A stretch of 64,000 nucleotides of DNA from Ceratorhiza oryzae-sativae (lineage: Eukaryota > Basidiomycota > Agaricomycetes > Cantharellales > Ceratobasidiaceae). The stretch lies in NCBI GenBank assembly GCA_030998015.1, contig JARWMV010000235.1, positions 992,001 through 1,056,000 of the forward strand. The letters are read 5' to 3'. The translations under genes and the position numbers were made by a program. How positions within the stretch are numbered: position 1 is the first letter of the stretch; every line of letters begins with the position of its first letter. Under the pieces are notes generated by a model. That model ran no database searches. It was given only the letters and a program-made list of their open reading frames with translations, and was not told the DNA's origin. Positions 12,749 through 24,867 of the stretch are shown piece by piece.

Positions 12749-13126
12749 TGTTTGAAAGTAACAAATGTAATTTAAGAATGAATTCTGGGGTATTGTGTTG
12801 ATAAATGAGAACATTTCGAACAACAAAATTGCCATTCCGACACGAATTACATTAGCAAACGGACCGGCCCCAATCGAAAAACAGGATAAGTTAGATGAAG
12901 ACGCCCCAGTTGGAATTTCAGTTAGATAAGCAAGGTCAGGGACCATGTGTGGCATCAGGGAATCAAAGTTTGGGAGAGGATGGCAGACGTATGGTTGGCT
13001 GAGCCAGAGCTGTGAACGAGGCAGATGACGAATATCAGCGTAGAGGCGAAAGGGCAGAAATGAAGCCGACATACCAACCGAGGGAGATGCGCTACGCAAA
13101 CCTGGCAACAAGAGTGAAAAGCCAGG

Positions 13127-13952
13127 CTAGCTGTGGCCGGCCGACGAAGCAGCGAGCAGGGTCCTCTCGCGTGCGCGCTGGGCACTCCAGACGAACCCAG
13201 CGATCGTGTCTTGTTCACGTACGGTCTTGGTGTGCCAGTGTCGCTCGACGAGTCTGGCGAGCGCGCCGTGGACGCCGTCGAGGTCAGTCAGGATCGGGAC
13301 CTGGTGGGACGTTGGGGCGTCTTGGTCAGGCGAGTCGTCATCTTGGAATCGACTCGACCGACGGCGTTCGGGTTCTGATGCTCCCGCTGCTACTGTTGCG
13401 GTGGTGGATGGTTGAGGGGGAGGTGGGGGAGGGGGAGGGGGTGTGTGCGAGGGTGGATGGAGCAGGATAGATGGTGCGAAGGTGGGTTGGGGTGTGTAGG
13501 GGGATGGGTGGATAGGTGGGATGATGTCGTGCTTGACGAGGTACGAGACCAGGGACGACACAGGAAGAGCCGAGAGGTCTGTCTATGCGGGGGTTAGCTA
13601 TTGTCCAGACGTGGCACACTCGACTCACAGGCACGGCCGGACGATCCTCGACGGTTCGATGCGCGTCGGCGACGGCTCGCTTGGCAGCGGCAGACGCAGC
13701 GGGAGGAACGACAGCCGGGGCAGGCATCGGCGGGTGCTGGTCGTCCTTGCGCCGCTTCTTGGGGGGCTCGACGGTGGCCGAGTCGGCGGTGCGCTTGTTG
13801 TTCGCTGCCTTGGTGGTGGTCGCCCGGCTGGACTTGGGGGCCGGCTGTCGGTGGACGTACTCGTCCCAGTCGCGGTCGTCGGCGTACTTGTAGACGGGGG
13901 CGTCGGGCGCTGTCCAGTTGCGGACGGGCATCGGCGGGAAGACTGGGGGCAT
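13127..13952 (-). CDS. Uncharacterised Pro/Ala-rich nuclear protein
   Basis: Two exons (intron 13583-13628, 46 nt) give about 260 residues. The N-terminus reads MPPVFPPMPVRNWTAPDAPV and YADDRDWDEYV. A basic stretch PPKKRRKDD is a good nuclear localisation signal. The second exon opens with a conserved-looking segment (DLSALPVSSLVSYLVKHDII), passes through a run of nine prolines, and ends in a helical segment (ALARLVERHWHTKTVREQDT, IAGFVWSAQRARER). I do not recognise the family; chromatin-complex subunits often have this make-up, but that is only a guess. The start is 126 bp from the diverging XLF-like gene, so the two probably share a promoter. Confidence 0.62.
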
Positions 13953-14078
13953 GGTTGTTGGCAGCGCTGGACTCCGGATTAGTCGGCGGCTGGTGATCGA
14001 CTTGATGGGCCCTGAACTCGGCCACCTTTTTTCGAATATTGGCGCACGTGACTCGGCTCTCAGTGGATCCCGACCGCG

Positions 14079-15753
14079 ATGGAGATATCAGACGTGAGCG
14101 TTGTCCCATTCACCTCGACCTTCACTCACCACCATCCAGGCCCAGCTCAAGCGTCTCCTGCACGTTCCATGGCTCCCCACCGTCGACAGAGAGCGCAAGA
14201 CCATGTATCTCATCGTCAGTCCTCTCGCCTGCCCGATTCGCTCGTCTGAAATTAACACCACCCATCGGGAACAGAAATTCTGCGCGTCGCCCGACGACAT
14301 CTCGTGCTGGGTCCTCATCACCGATACACGTCGTGTCTGGGCTGAAGGTGTGTTCCTCTGCGCGTTGCCGTCCAACATTGATCAATACCCGTCCGACAGC
14401 CCTTCAGGGCCGCCACATCTCCCGACGTGCAGATCAACTCCAACCCCCGGTGGACCAACCAGCCCGGACGGAACGGCAGGAACGACGATTCAGGCGCTTA
14501 TGCCTCGATGCGCTGCATCACACCCACCACCTGACTCGAGTCGAGGATTTTGAGGTCGAGGTCGAGGAAGGAGGCGTCCAGTCAGTCAGTCTCTTGCTTG
14601 ATTTTTTTTTTTCTCTCAACTTCAAGTCACACTTACAGTTGGGCTGGAACAGGACTTGAGTATGAAAATCACCACTCCGAGCCTGACATGGTGTTGGCAT
14701 GGCTTCGCGCTCAGGCCGTCCCATGCGGCTGATGTCTTGTCGGCCCATTTGGTCTTGCCAATGATGACGGTCACGAGCGTTGCGCTGGCCGCAAACGAGG
14801 CGCCAAAGGATATGGCCCCAGAAGACATCGAAAAGGTAAGCGGCCTGAGTACTTTGCCGCTCTGTATGCCGATCAACTACTTGGCGATAGCAAATGGACA
14901 AGACCGGCAAAACTGCCCGAGCTGTCCAGCACACACATATCCGAGCATTATTTATCAAGCCATTTGTTGCCTGCGGACTCGTGCGGATCACACAGACTTT
15001 GGCTTCGGCATATGAGATGGATTTACGTGAGTCTTGCTTGCCTGTTGAATGAATGCATGCTTAGGTGTCCATGTAGATCCGATAGTAGGGGATTTGAGTG
15101 ATCTGCCTGAACCCCGTTCGTTGGATTTTGGAGAGCCCGAGAGTGAGAGTGAGGTTGATCCGGAAACGGAGCCAGAGATTAACGAACAGGATTACACCGT
15201 ACGTCTCCTGCTCGTTATTATTACGAGTCGACTAACCAAATTGGCATAGTATGTTCTTGGATCCAGTAGTCCCACCCCGCTTCGCTCCTCCCCCGCACCC
15301 CTACAGGAGGAAGATGGATCGGGCACCGAAGATGACGACGACGACGCAGAAATCGGACCAGGCACGCAGGTGACACAGCTAGAGTCCCAGGCTGGCCCGT
15401 CCCAGTTCCAAACTCGAACGAGACCAGCCGAGTCCCAGCGACCGACGATCCAGTCAGCCCGTTCTCAACCCCAGCCCGTGAGACTAGGGCTGACAGTGCA
15501 GTCTCAAAACGGAGCCAGCAGCGCGAGGTCCAAGTCTCAACCGCAGCAGTCCCGGACTGGTGCGAGTTTGTTACAGCGCGGGGGCCAGTCTCAGGTTTTG
15601 CATGGTGGTCAGTCGCAGGCGGTAGGTCAAAAACGAGGTGCGTCTGATTCGTCCGACGAAGACGACGAACGAACGCAAGATCTCAACCGACGGCTGAGAA
15701 TGGGCGCGACGGGTGGGATTGGGCACAAGAAGCGGGTAGGGAAAAGGTTTTAA
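14079..15753 (+). CDS. xlf1: XLF/Nej1-type non-homologous end-joining factor
   Basis: XLF binds XRCC4 and Ku and aligns DNA ends for ligase IV. Exons joined from ATG 14079 read MEISD, then AQLKRLLHVPWLPTVDRERK, CWVLITDTRRVWAEALQGR, ISRRADQLQPP, MKITTPSLTWCWHGFALRPS and LPMMTVTSVALAANEAP. This order (PW near the start, I-TD---VW-E, RA--L, -W-F, P-M---S-AL) is that of the XLF head domain and the start of its stalk. A coiled stalk (DIEKQMDKTGKTARAVQ) and a long acidic, Gln/Ser-rich tail follow. The protein ends GHKKRVGKRF, a basic cluster with a terminal Phe that recalls the XLF-type Ku-binding motif. Introns are short; the one starting at about 14589 contains a T run. The length fits the family. 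The tail is too low in complexity to align. Confidence 0.8.
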
Positions 15754-17794
15754 TATTTTCCTTTTTTTCGCTCTTGCTTCAAGGGGTGTAAGTCTAAGTG
15801 CGATTGTTCTAATAAGGGGCTGCTGTTGTTTCGATTTTAGAGAACTCTTTTGGACGGCTGTTGTTTGTACACTTAGGAATTATGTGTATTTAAACACAAT
15901 TAGATGGATAATTTGCGTTTGCGCATACATAGTCATTTGTTTAATTCATTCGAATGGGACATGAGAATAGGTCTACAAATGCGTTGTTTCATGTAAGGGT
16001 GCCAAGCGTGCCAACCTGCACGCATAAACTGATCTGAGACGACCTTGGTGGCATGCTGTGGTCCGGTTGATCCAAGAGGTCTTACAAGATTAATTGAGAT
16101 TTTTTGCGGGTGTAATTATTCCTCCCATTGGCCAAAAATCACCAAGATCCCTTTCCTTCTGAAATAGGGGCAGGGGTCAGAACTGACGGATATGATGAAG
16201 ATGACCACGTGACGTCACCTCTTACGTCTGCTGAAAGGGGGTATATAATCCCTCTGCGAGACGGATCGAGCCTTTCACCATTTCCTCCCCCCTCCCCTCC
16301 CACACGCGCCTCAACCTGTATTTATCCCCGGCCTATGCCCTTTTGCGTGACTTGTCCAACTAAACCGTAAGTATTATTCAGAGGTATACATACCCCCGAC
16401 ATTGCTGCATCATTCGCCTCCTGTGCCTTGTAAGTCTGAAATCTGAATATTCCTCCATACCTTTTTGGGCTTCTAACATACCTATCACATATGCGTGTCA
16501 TTTTCGAAATATCCTTTTTGTGTTTGACAGGTTCGTACCCTCCTATCCACACTGGCCTAGGTGGTTCATTTGCTTTCCAAGATTGTAGCTAAAGGCGGCA
16601 TGCTGCGCGGACGCCAATGTATCAAAGCCACAAAAGTTAGTGACTTTCACAATTTCACCGTTTCACTTCGTTCTTTCTTCAAGCATACCCACTGCGGCTG
16701 ACTCGGGTCGGGCAATTGTGCAGCAACAGGTCTAGTCCCTGGACCACGTGTGGTAACGTTGGGGCCATCATCTATCAAGCCTCTGCCTAACTGACACGAA
16801 ACAACTGATTAGGATTAAAGTTGTAGACACCCGCCGTGTATTTGGGTTGTGTTGAGCGTTGTTGGTAATGGATACTGAGGTAAGTCGTCCGCCAATTATC
16901 CATGCGATTCAACCAGACGTGAGGTATGTCAAAAATGCATCGATATGTTTGATGGTCACGCTTATATGCTTGAAGGATGTTGAATTAAACTCGTATATTG
17001 GGTATTAGCAACCCCTCTTACTCAAAACGTGGTATTTCAACGCGACTCCCAGCAGAACTGTCAGGGAGGATTTCATTGGTTCTCGGAATAGCAATCTTGG
17101 TACCATGCCTCTGACCGTATATTCTTGTTAAGACAAAATGTTCCAGCCACAGCAAAAAATCGATTAGATGGCTACTCGAGGCAAGCCATTGGTATTCAAG
17201 CTTCGGAACTGTTTCCGTACTCACTTATTGTCTAGATGTTACTCTCCAGTGGTTCCATACCAACTTTCATGCCCTGCGTCTTGTTCTCGACCAGTTCACC
17301 GTCCGGTACGACAGGACCTCATGGTGATTTCGCTGTCATTCCCACTACATCAAGTTTGCAGTTAAATCTCGTACAGGCCTCATTTCTTGAGCATATTGGT
17401 CGAGGTGAGGCAAGTGGGCAAAGCATCAACACTGTAACACTACAAGAAGCCAGGGGTCTCAACCAAACCTGAACTATTAGTAACCGAGATTTTTTTATAC
17501 GTTCAGTTTTATAACAGTTTATACCCCTATTTTTTCTGTCCATTGCGGCGGCGGTTTATCTTGTAAGATCGGCGTGCAGTACAACCAGGAATTGTCTTGA
17601 AGGTGACAAGCATAGCCAAGCAGTTGCCAAGAAGCCACGCTTCGTTGCCTCGTGGCTGGGCCGCCTCGTTCTTCGAAGATCAAACCTGCCCTTCCGGCGT
17701 GTCTGAGCTCCTATATGAAGAGCGCATGTGTCCTAACGTTAAGAACCCGCACGCTCCCTCGATTTGACTTTTTTAGGGGCTCCACTCTTGTCTC
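15754..17794. other. Gene-poor interval of 2 kb
   Basis: No family-level coding signal. It holds a strong-looking TATA promoter with a very short spliced frame near 16.24-16.6 kb (listed separately), and presumably the promoter of the GH5 gene. Confidence 0.5.
16240..16607 (+). promoter_or_regulatory. TATA box, pyrimidine tract and a tiny spliced reading frame
   Basis: GTATATAA at about 16241 is followed by a C/T-rich tract (16270-16310), the usual layout of a highly expressed fungal promoter. The next ATG (16335) opens MPFCVTCPTKP and runs straight into a GTAAGT donor at 16367. A TTGACAG acceptor near 16530 would allow about 20 more codons. The product would be ~30 residues with three cysteines and no known family. 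It may be a small peptide gene or the start of a non-coding transcript. Confidence 0.25.
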
Positions 17795-19592
17795 ATGTGG
17801 TTTAATCGGCTCCTTCTGGGACTGTTTCTTGTTGTGGGTTTACGTCCCGATGGTGCGGTCTATGCTGGTCCCAAGCAGTGTAGAATAGTCCAAAAACGAG
17901 CGGGCCAGGCGGTGTTGACTCTCCCTACTAGTCTGGAGACCCGAACAAGCCCCGCCTCTCGAACTGCGACCCCTATCTCAATGACGTCGAGACCTGCGGC
18001 TTCAACTGCAATATTTTCGACGTCACCAACACCTACGACCACCAGTGGATCAACAAGCAGTAGTTCGGCCTCATCCGCATCGCCTACTACTTTTGACTAT
18101 TCCAAGGATAAGATTCGGGGTGTGAATCTGGGAGGGTGGCTTTGTAAGTGCATATCAACTCATCTCCGATTCATATATCGACCTTGTGGGTTCGATGTTG
18201 ATAGTACTCGAGGTGAGCGCTATACAAACCTTAATCGCGTGCTTTTTTTTGATCACTCTCAGCCATGGATCACGCCTTCCTTATTCGAGAACACAGGCAA
18301 TGACAACATTGTAGACGAATATACGTTTAACACGCTACAAGACGCCAACACGGTACAGTCGGTTTTGACGAAACATTGGGATACGTGGATAACCGAGGAT
18401 GATCTTCGACAAATCTCTGAGGCTGGGCTGAATCATGTCAGGTGCAGAACCTTTGCTTCCCACACGTGCCAGGCTGTAATTCACATCCCAAACTCGACAG
18501 ACTTCCAATCGGATACTGGTCCGTTCCTAACCCTGGCAACGATCCATCACCATACAACCCCAACGCTTGGCCCTACGTTCTCAAAACTATATCATGGGCG
18601 CGAAAATATAATCTATTCGTTATTCTTGACTTGCACGGCGCGCCTGGCTCTCAGAACGGTTATGATAACTCCGGTCAGCGAATGGGTTACCCTGGCTGGG
18701 CGGATAATGCTCAGAACGTCAACCGAACATTGGATGTTATCGCCTGGTGGGCTCAGCAGTTTGGCGGGGATGATTATAAGAACGTGGTGACAATGATACA
18801 ATTGATGAACGAAGTAAGTGGCAATATAACTCACCATGATTAGCGCTTGAACAAAGGATTGCTAGCCTTCTGGATTTTATCCCGCCATCCTAAGCGTACT
18901 CCAAGACTACTACCAGCGCGCATACACCATCATTCGTAACGCAAGCCCCAACCTCATCGTTGCCCTCCACGACGGCTTCCAGCCCCTATCGCAATGGTCG
19001 TCCAAAAAATGTCCCATCCGCTTCGCATACTATCATGGACACCCATATTTATCAGATTTTTAATCCGTCTCAGGTTACTATGAGTTGGGACGATAAACTC
19101 AAAGCGACGTGTTCGTACGGAGACACCCTGGCTTCTTATACGACGCAAGATGATGGGTTCAGGACATACGTTGGCGAGTGGACCACGAGTTATACCGACT
19201 GCGCAAAATGGCTCAACGGGAGGGGAGTGGGGGCAAGGTTAGATGGAACCCGTTCTGGGAGTCAGTTTGTGATGAGCTGCGACGGAATTACTGGGACTAT
19301 GGACAAATTCAGTGACGACTACAAGACCTACTTGAGGCGGTAAGATCATTAGTGTTTGTCTGATCAGTGGGTTAATCGGTGGGTATAGGTACTTTGATGC
19401 CCAGACCATTGCGTTCGAACGTGGAAATGGGTGGGTATATTGGAATTGGAAGGTAAGTGTCAATAAGTAGCATTCGGCACTGTGCTTAGCTACCAATAGG
19501 CCGAGATTGCAGATGAGTGGAGCTATTCCAAGGGGCTGGAAGGAGGGTGGATTCCGAAAGACCCAACAAATCACATCTATAACGCATGTTAA
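17795..19592 (+). CDS. Secreted exo-beta-1,3-glucanase, GH5 family, with an apparent frameshift
   Basis: These enzymes trim beta-1,3-glucan in the fungal wall. The signal peptide MWFNRLLLGLFLVVGLRPDG is followed by a Ser/Thr-rich linker (likely O-glycosylated). The GH5 barrel then reads [69 protein letters not shown] (acid/base Glu), DTHIYQIF, RTYVGEWTT (nucleophile Glu), CDGITGTMDKFS and NGWVYWNWK. Six or so short introns join in phase. The single defect is at the six-A run 19004-19009: with six A the frame stops soon after, and with one base fewer it continues through SKNVPSASHTIMDTHIYQ. Both catalytic Glu and all family blocks are otherwise intact, so either an assembly error or a very recent inactivation is likely. 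Stop TAA 19590-19592. Confidence 0.85.
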
Positions 19593-21704
19593 TTACGCAG
19601 CGAGATCTACTTTTGACATATGCATATCGTGGCTTGTATAGATAAGAATGAATTAATAAGTATTTATTCGCAATCCAAGAACCTTCACCGGCTGTCCTCC
19701 TCCCCTTCTTCAGAAAATAATCATCCCCACCGCCTTGCCTTAGAATCACCTCGGGATTAGTCTCCCTAAAAAAAATCGAATAATGGCGAGGTTAACTCAC
19801 GTTCGCTGCGTAACTCCTCTTGATGCAGACGAAGGTATGGTTGCCAAGCGATCCAGATCGCTTCCTGAGTGATTTGTATACAGCTACAGTCGCCATACTC
19901 CTCCTGCTCACTCCCGAATGGTGGAACCCTGTTAAGGTATTTGGCCGGAAAAGGGTAGAGATCTATGTGCTTGTCATTTATAGAGGTCGCAAAAATCTCC
20001 TCCGGCTGAGGTTTAAGGTTGATTATACACAGCCCTTGTCCCTGCGATCGCGGAACTTAGCCAAACGTATGGCTTTTAGTTTGGACATACTTACACCATT
20101 CGCAACGATCCGATTGCCATCGTAAGCCAGATTGTCGAGGCCAGTGCCTCCCCGTGTCACGGAAATCTTGAACTTGTCGAACGGAAGGTCACCTCGACTC
20201 CGGATAGAGGCTGTAGTTGACACGGAAGTGGCAAACGAACTAGGACTAGGAGTGTCGTTGTTGTTTTCATGAAAGGATGCCTCATGCTCAAGAGAGGCCT
20301 CTTTCAATCCTCCAACATGAAATATAAAGCCGCGGAATGTGATAGCAACAAAGTCATCGCCGGTGGGAGACACATGTATGGCCATTACTATGTCGGAAGG
20401 TATAGTGAAGATGTTATTGCTTCGATATGGCTCTCGATAGCTTTCAAAGGCATACTCCAGGAACACGGAAGGCGATCGCCGCTGCAGAGTAGGATAGCTT
20501 GCACAATGCGTGAGTTCCTCCAGCTGAGAGTCTCGAAGCTGAAAGACACATTGCCCAGTAGACCGACTATAGACCGAAACCGTGTGTGTGGCAACAAACA
20601 CATGGGTTTCGTTCACATCTACGTAGAGCATTCCAAACGCTTCAAACGGTGAAGGCTCAATTGCGATTGTCTGAATGAGCCGCCTAGTACGTATATCCCA
20701 GAGCCAAAGCCGATCACCTGCACGTGCACCGACGCATAGTGTAGGATAAACCAAGCGAGTAGCACGTAATTCCGCTGGTTGACGGAGCACACCCATAGGC
20801 ACCAACTCTCCCCGATTTGCCCCTGAGCCGGTTCGGAAGCCTGCCGCCTGCCTTGCGGACTAAGAGGGACGTTATGTGTTTAATCAGCCGAAGAAATTGC
20901 GATATCTTAAGCATGGGCCAGGACATACATAGTATGCATTGAACTGGTATCGCTCGGGCTGTTGAGGGACAGGGTCGACCTCCTGGTCCTCTGCCCAGCG
21001 CCAGACCTCCAGCAAATTGGGTTCGTCACATGTAAAAGTCATAAACCCGTTCGACATTTCAATGTGGGCTAAGCTAGAGACCTAGCATTTTGTTGAATAA
21101 TGATGCCTGTAAGCATTGATGGACATCACCTGATCCAGTTGGAACAACACAGGTCGCCCTGGGCCCTCCAAACAGTGGACTGTGAGGTGGGCATCTGTTC
21201 CTTCTGTTATTTGTACCTTTCGAATTGAAACAGCATGCAGGCGCACCTAGAACTGCCTCTTCAGTCGTTACTAGCAAAAGCTTTGCCGTGTCGATTTTGA
21301 AACGATGGACTTGCGACCCCTGCCCTGGACCAAGAATATCGAGCGACATCTTGGCTCGGGATTTTCCAAACCACCTCCTTCTGTTTGTAGCTGCAGTTTG
21401 CCTGTTTGTTTGGGCGTAAGGGGCGCTTTGGTGAACGCCTGCGCATCTGCTCACAGTACTCTTTCCAGTTTTTCACTTCTCTTGCTGCAGAGCTAGCCCA
21501 CTCTTTGCGCGTTGATTCCAAAGATCCGAGGGGAGAAGCATTCGGATCATGTTCCCCTGCGAGTCGCCAGTATACGGCATTCTCGTTTTTGGTAATTACC
21601 GAATGCCACAGAGTCGACGTCCGGAGCAGTGTCGTAACATCCTCAAGAGACAAGAACTCGATTATTCGTAATAGACACTCGGGTGGCAAGACCGCATAAG
21701 ACAT
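19486..21704 (-). CDS. F-box protein with propeller-like C-terminal half
   Basis: F-box proteins recruit substrates to SCF ubiquitin ligases through Skp1. The start ATG 21702-21704 gives MSYAVLPPECLLRIIEFLSL and EDVTTLLRTSTLWHSVI, a clear F-box. After an intron (GTGAGC donor, CTGCAG acceptor) come blade-like strands: LLLVTTEE, LTVHCLEGPGRPVLFQLD, HIEMSNGFMTFTCDEPNLLE, AGDRLWLWDIRTRRLIQTI, HVFVATHTVSVYSRSTGQCV and VMAIHVSPTGDDFVAITFRG. The C-terminus (EEIFATSINDKHIDLYPFPA) stays open down to 19486 and would overlap the GH5 3' end on the other strand; the true stop is uncertain. Near 21,250 the frame shifts by one base between EEAVL and VRLHAVSIRKVQ, which may be an indel or an unrecognised splice. 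The substrate is unknown. Confidence 0.68.
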
Positions 21705-24700
21705 AGTTTTATATCCCGAGTTCGTGCAATATAGTGCGGAATCGGAGTCAAATGTAGCATAAAGCAATCAAGATGAACGTCAAGTTTTGTGGAGCACCAA
21801 GTCACGTGCCTCCGACTTCCCTCGCTCAACCTTACGCCGAACCTACCCACCGGGCCGGGGCGGTCGTTTGGCTTTGGGTTTAATTTTAGCAGCTCACCAA
21901 ACAAATAACAGGAAACGACCCAGACGCCCTTGGTCGCTTCACTTGCCTCTGGCTGTGCCTCACCGACCGCAATAACCATTCAGGCTCATGTTTGGGCCAT
22001 TCCGATGGCGATTTCGTTCTGCTAGGTTACCGATGCTGATCCATTCAGTAAACCTAATCGGGGCATCACCCCTAATATCCGCCTGGCCGATCCGGGAATT
22101 GTTCAGGCGCACAACAGGCACTTTCAACGCCAGACGCCGGATGGGCACGGGCAAGTCGATACGCGGGTAGTCTCGCGAGATTGTGCATGCCAAAATGATT
22201 TGGGGGACCGTTCTCAGAGCGATGTAAGGGTGTGCTTCAACGCCCCGAGAAACCCCCAGTAGCTGCGATAAGGCTGGATTTTACTATGGTGGATGCTCGC
22301 TCCAGGCAACCATACGCAAACTCTGTGCTTGTCAGGGTTATTCTCGCTTTGAACTAGGCTTAATTTCCAAGTACAGTGATCACGAAATTCTAGCCGGCTG
22401 TGCCTATGCGCTACGACGGTTGTTCATTCGTACGCGGGAATCTCCGATCCGCATATATTGTAGCATATATTCACCACAGCTACGCCTTCTTTTGAAGGAG
22501 AGGATGACGCTTGTCATGGACAACAGTGCCATGCCGTAGCAAATACACGTGAACGGCGTTGGCATACGCGACGAGACGGCTTTAGTCCTGAAACAGCCAT
22601 GTGCAACGCGCCCGACTTTCTTCGCTGAGGACTCAAATCCCAGCTCCTGGCATCCGCTGCTCATGCTACTTGCTGAGTGCATCGGAATATCGAATCTATC
22701 CAACCGTTATAATCTGCGCCATAGAATCCAAACTACCAGTCCGTCTTGATCGTTTAAATGAACCCGGCACAAGGCGTGGACTGCGCTCCTCTTGCTAAAA
22801 CATGTACACCGATCAATGTCGGTTTGACTCGGTGCCTCTGGACCTGCGCAGTCTTGAATATCTATCCTCGATTTTCTAATCTATGGTAACACCGGATGAG
22901 CCATGTAGAGTCTGGCGAACAACATATGAAGTTCTGTGAGCATGGCACACATGCACTCTACAACCGAATTCTCATACTCGATGCTAGAAAGAGCGCTGGA
23001 ATACGAGCATTTGAAACAGCGCCCATTCCAACGGCGAATATAAACAGACACTGGAGAGACTCCTCAAACGACTCGACCTGCCTCGTGGCGATAAATAAAG
23101 TAGGCGACAATGCAACCGCGTTAGGGGATAGAGAATTTGAATCCACCAAATGCTCAAAGCTGTATGTCCGCGCATCACGGACAAGATGGGCGAAAAGTCA
23201 TTGAAGCCAATGGCCGTGGATCGGTGAATTAAGGCCGGATGAGCAGAGAGGTGCACCATGGTGCGCGCATTCTGCGAGGTATTTTCAACCCCTTGGTATC
23301 ATTGTAGCGAACCGGCACACTCTTGACGCGATCAAAGGTGAGCTCTAGCGCCTTCAATTGAACAATAGCAAACACCTTTTAAACCCAGCGCTTCGAACGC
23401 AATGCGCCCATCCCCGAGACCACGCCATGCAGCGATGGCGTGGCTGAGAGAAGGGCTATGCGCGCTACAGGTCGTTACGCGTACTAGTTCCATGCGGTGC
23501 AAAATAAATAATTACGTGGTAACCTCACGTCATTCGGCTCGGTGCAAAACCTCTACAAGTCGATAAGCAGCGAGGAAGAACGGGAGATGGTTCCAAGAGT
23601 CCAAGGTGAGTCACATTACTGACTTTGTTGGAATGTGTTTTTACGAGCTTGATGTATTTATATATTTGGGGCTGATGTGACTATGCGAGCGCCTCTTGCA
23701 CAGGGTATCATTCGGCGACAGAGCCCGTTGTTACATAAATGACCAGGTCAGCGCGGTTGAATGAATCACAAGAGAAGCTATTCATATCGTGCATGGATGA
23801 GTGACTACGCTCGTCGAGGCGCCTAAAAACCAACGAACTCATTAATCGACACGCATACAACTACCCATTCATTGCACCCATCTCTAGATGGGGATACATT
23901 ATCAAGTTACAAAAAAGTAATTTGTGTCAAGTGAAGATCAGATATTGCAATATGCGATCACCCCAATCGTTGAGACGGCCAGATCATTCGGCTTGGCAGT
24001 CATGATCGCTAAGTCCGAACGTGACTCGCTTAACCGATATCCACCCTATACCCGACTACACAAATGCGATTCATCTCACACTTTCACAGAAGAAGATATC
24101 AGAAACAAGAACCATACACCAAATAGGTGTCCCAGGAATGGGCGGCTCTGCCCGACCTAACCAAAGCGCGAACGTTCACACACAGAGAGCAGAGAGTACA
24201 CTCCGACGGGTGTTTACAAATATTATGGAAGGATGTTCTCCATCTGTAAACGCCGGGCCTGAGCATACTCCGACACTGCAAATATGCACTTTGACCAAGC
24301 TGCGCGTTTTGAGATATACCCCCGCGTCTTCGCGTGAGAGAGAGAGAGTGAAAGAAACCAAGGGTACAAGCGCGCGAGCGGGCTTCAACGCAGGACATCT
24401 GAACACGACACATCGGACGACAGGTCCGAATCACGCCTGTCCCTCTCCCCACATGGCCACCACGCCCAATCACAACACGAGCCGTGTATGCGATCTCAAT
24501 CGTTCATTGTGCACTGCAATATGCAGTTGACGTCGCGATACCTCGTGCACAAACATCACACGTCGGCCTAGTTCAAATCTAGTCCCGTGTTCAGGTACAA
24601 ACCCCTATCCTATTCGTATCACCGCGCGATGAGAATGCAGATCCTAAGTGTACATAGAGTCAATCAACAAATTTTTTTCTTACATGAAGGAGATCGTCCG

Positions 24701-24867
24701 AGAATGGGAAGAAGAATAGAGGCGATGACAGGATGAAACGTAAACAGGGATAAATATTGCGCGGTATATGGAACAGTGCTAGCGAGACAATAAGAAAACC
24801 GAGAGGCACGAGATGGGGGGGAAAAACGGAGCATAGGGAGGCGCGTGGGAGGAAAGGATGGAAAGGG
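21705..24867. other. Gene-free interval of 3.2 kb
   Basis: Short frames only on both strands, with no domains, no exon chains and no repeats found by eye. The part next to 24867 includes the 3' untranslated region of the cyclin gene. A frame of 169 codons at 24021-24530 (+) has random-looking composition. Confidence 0.45.

Noticed and set aside
24021..24530. 169-codon frame downstream of cyclin paralogue 1
   Set aside because: Random-looking composition and position in the likely 3' untranslated region.
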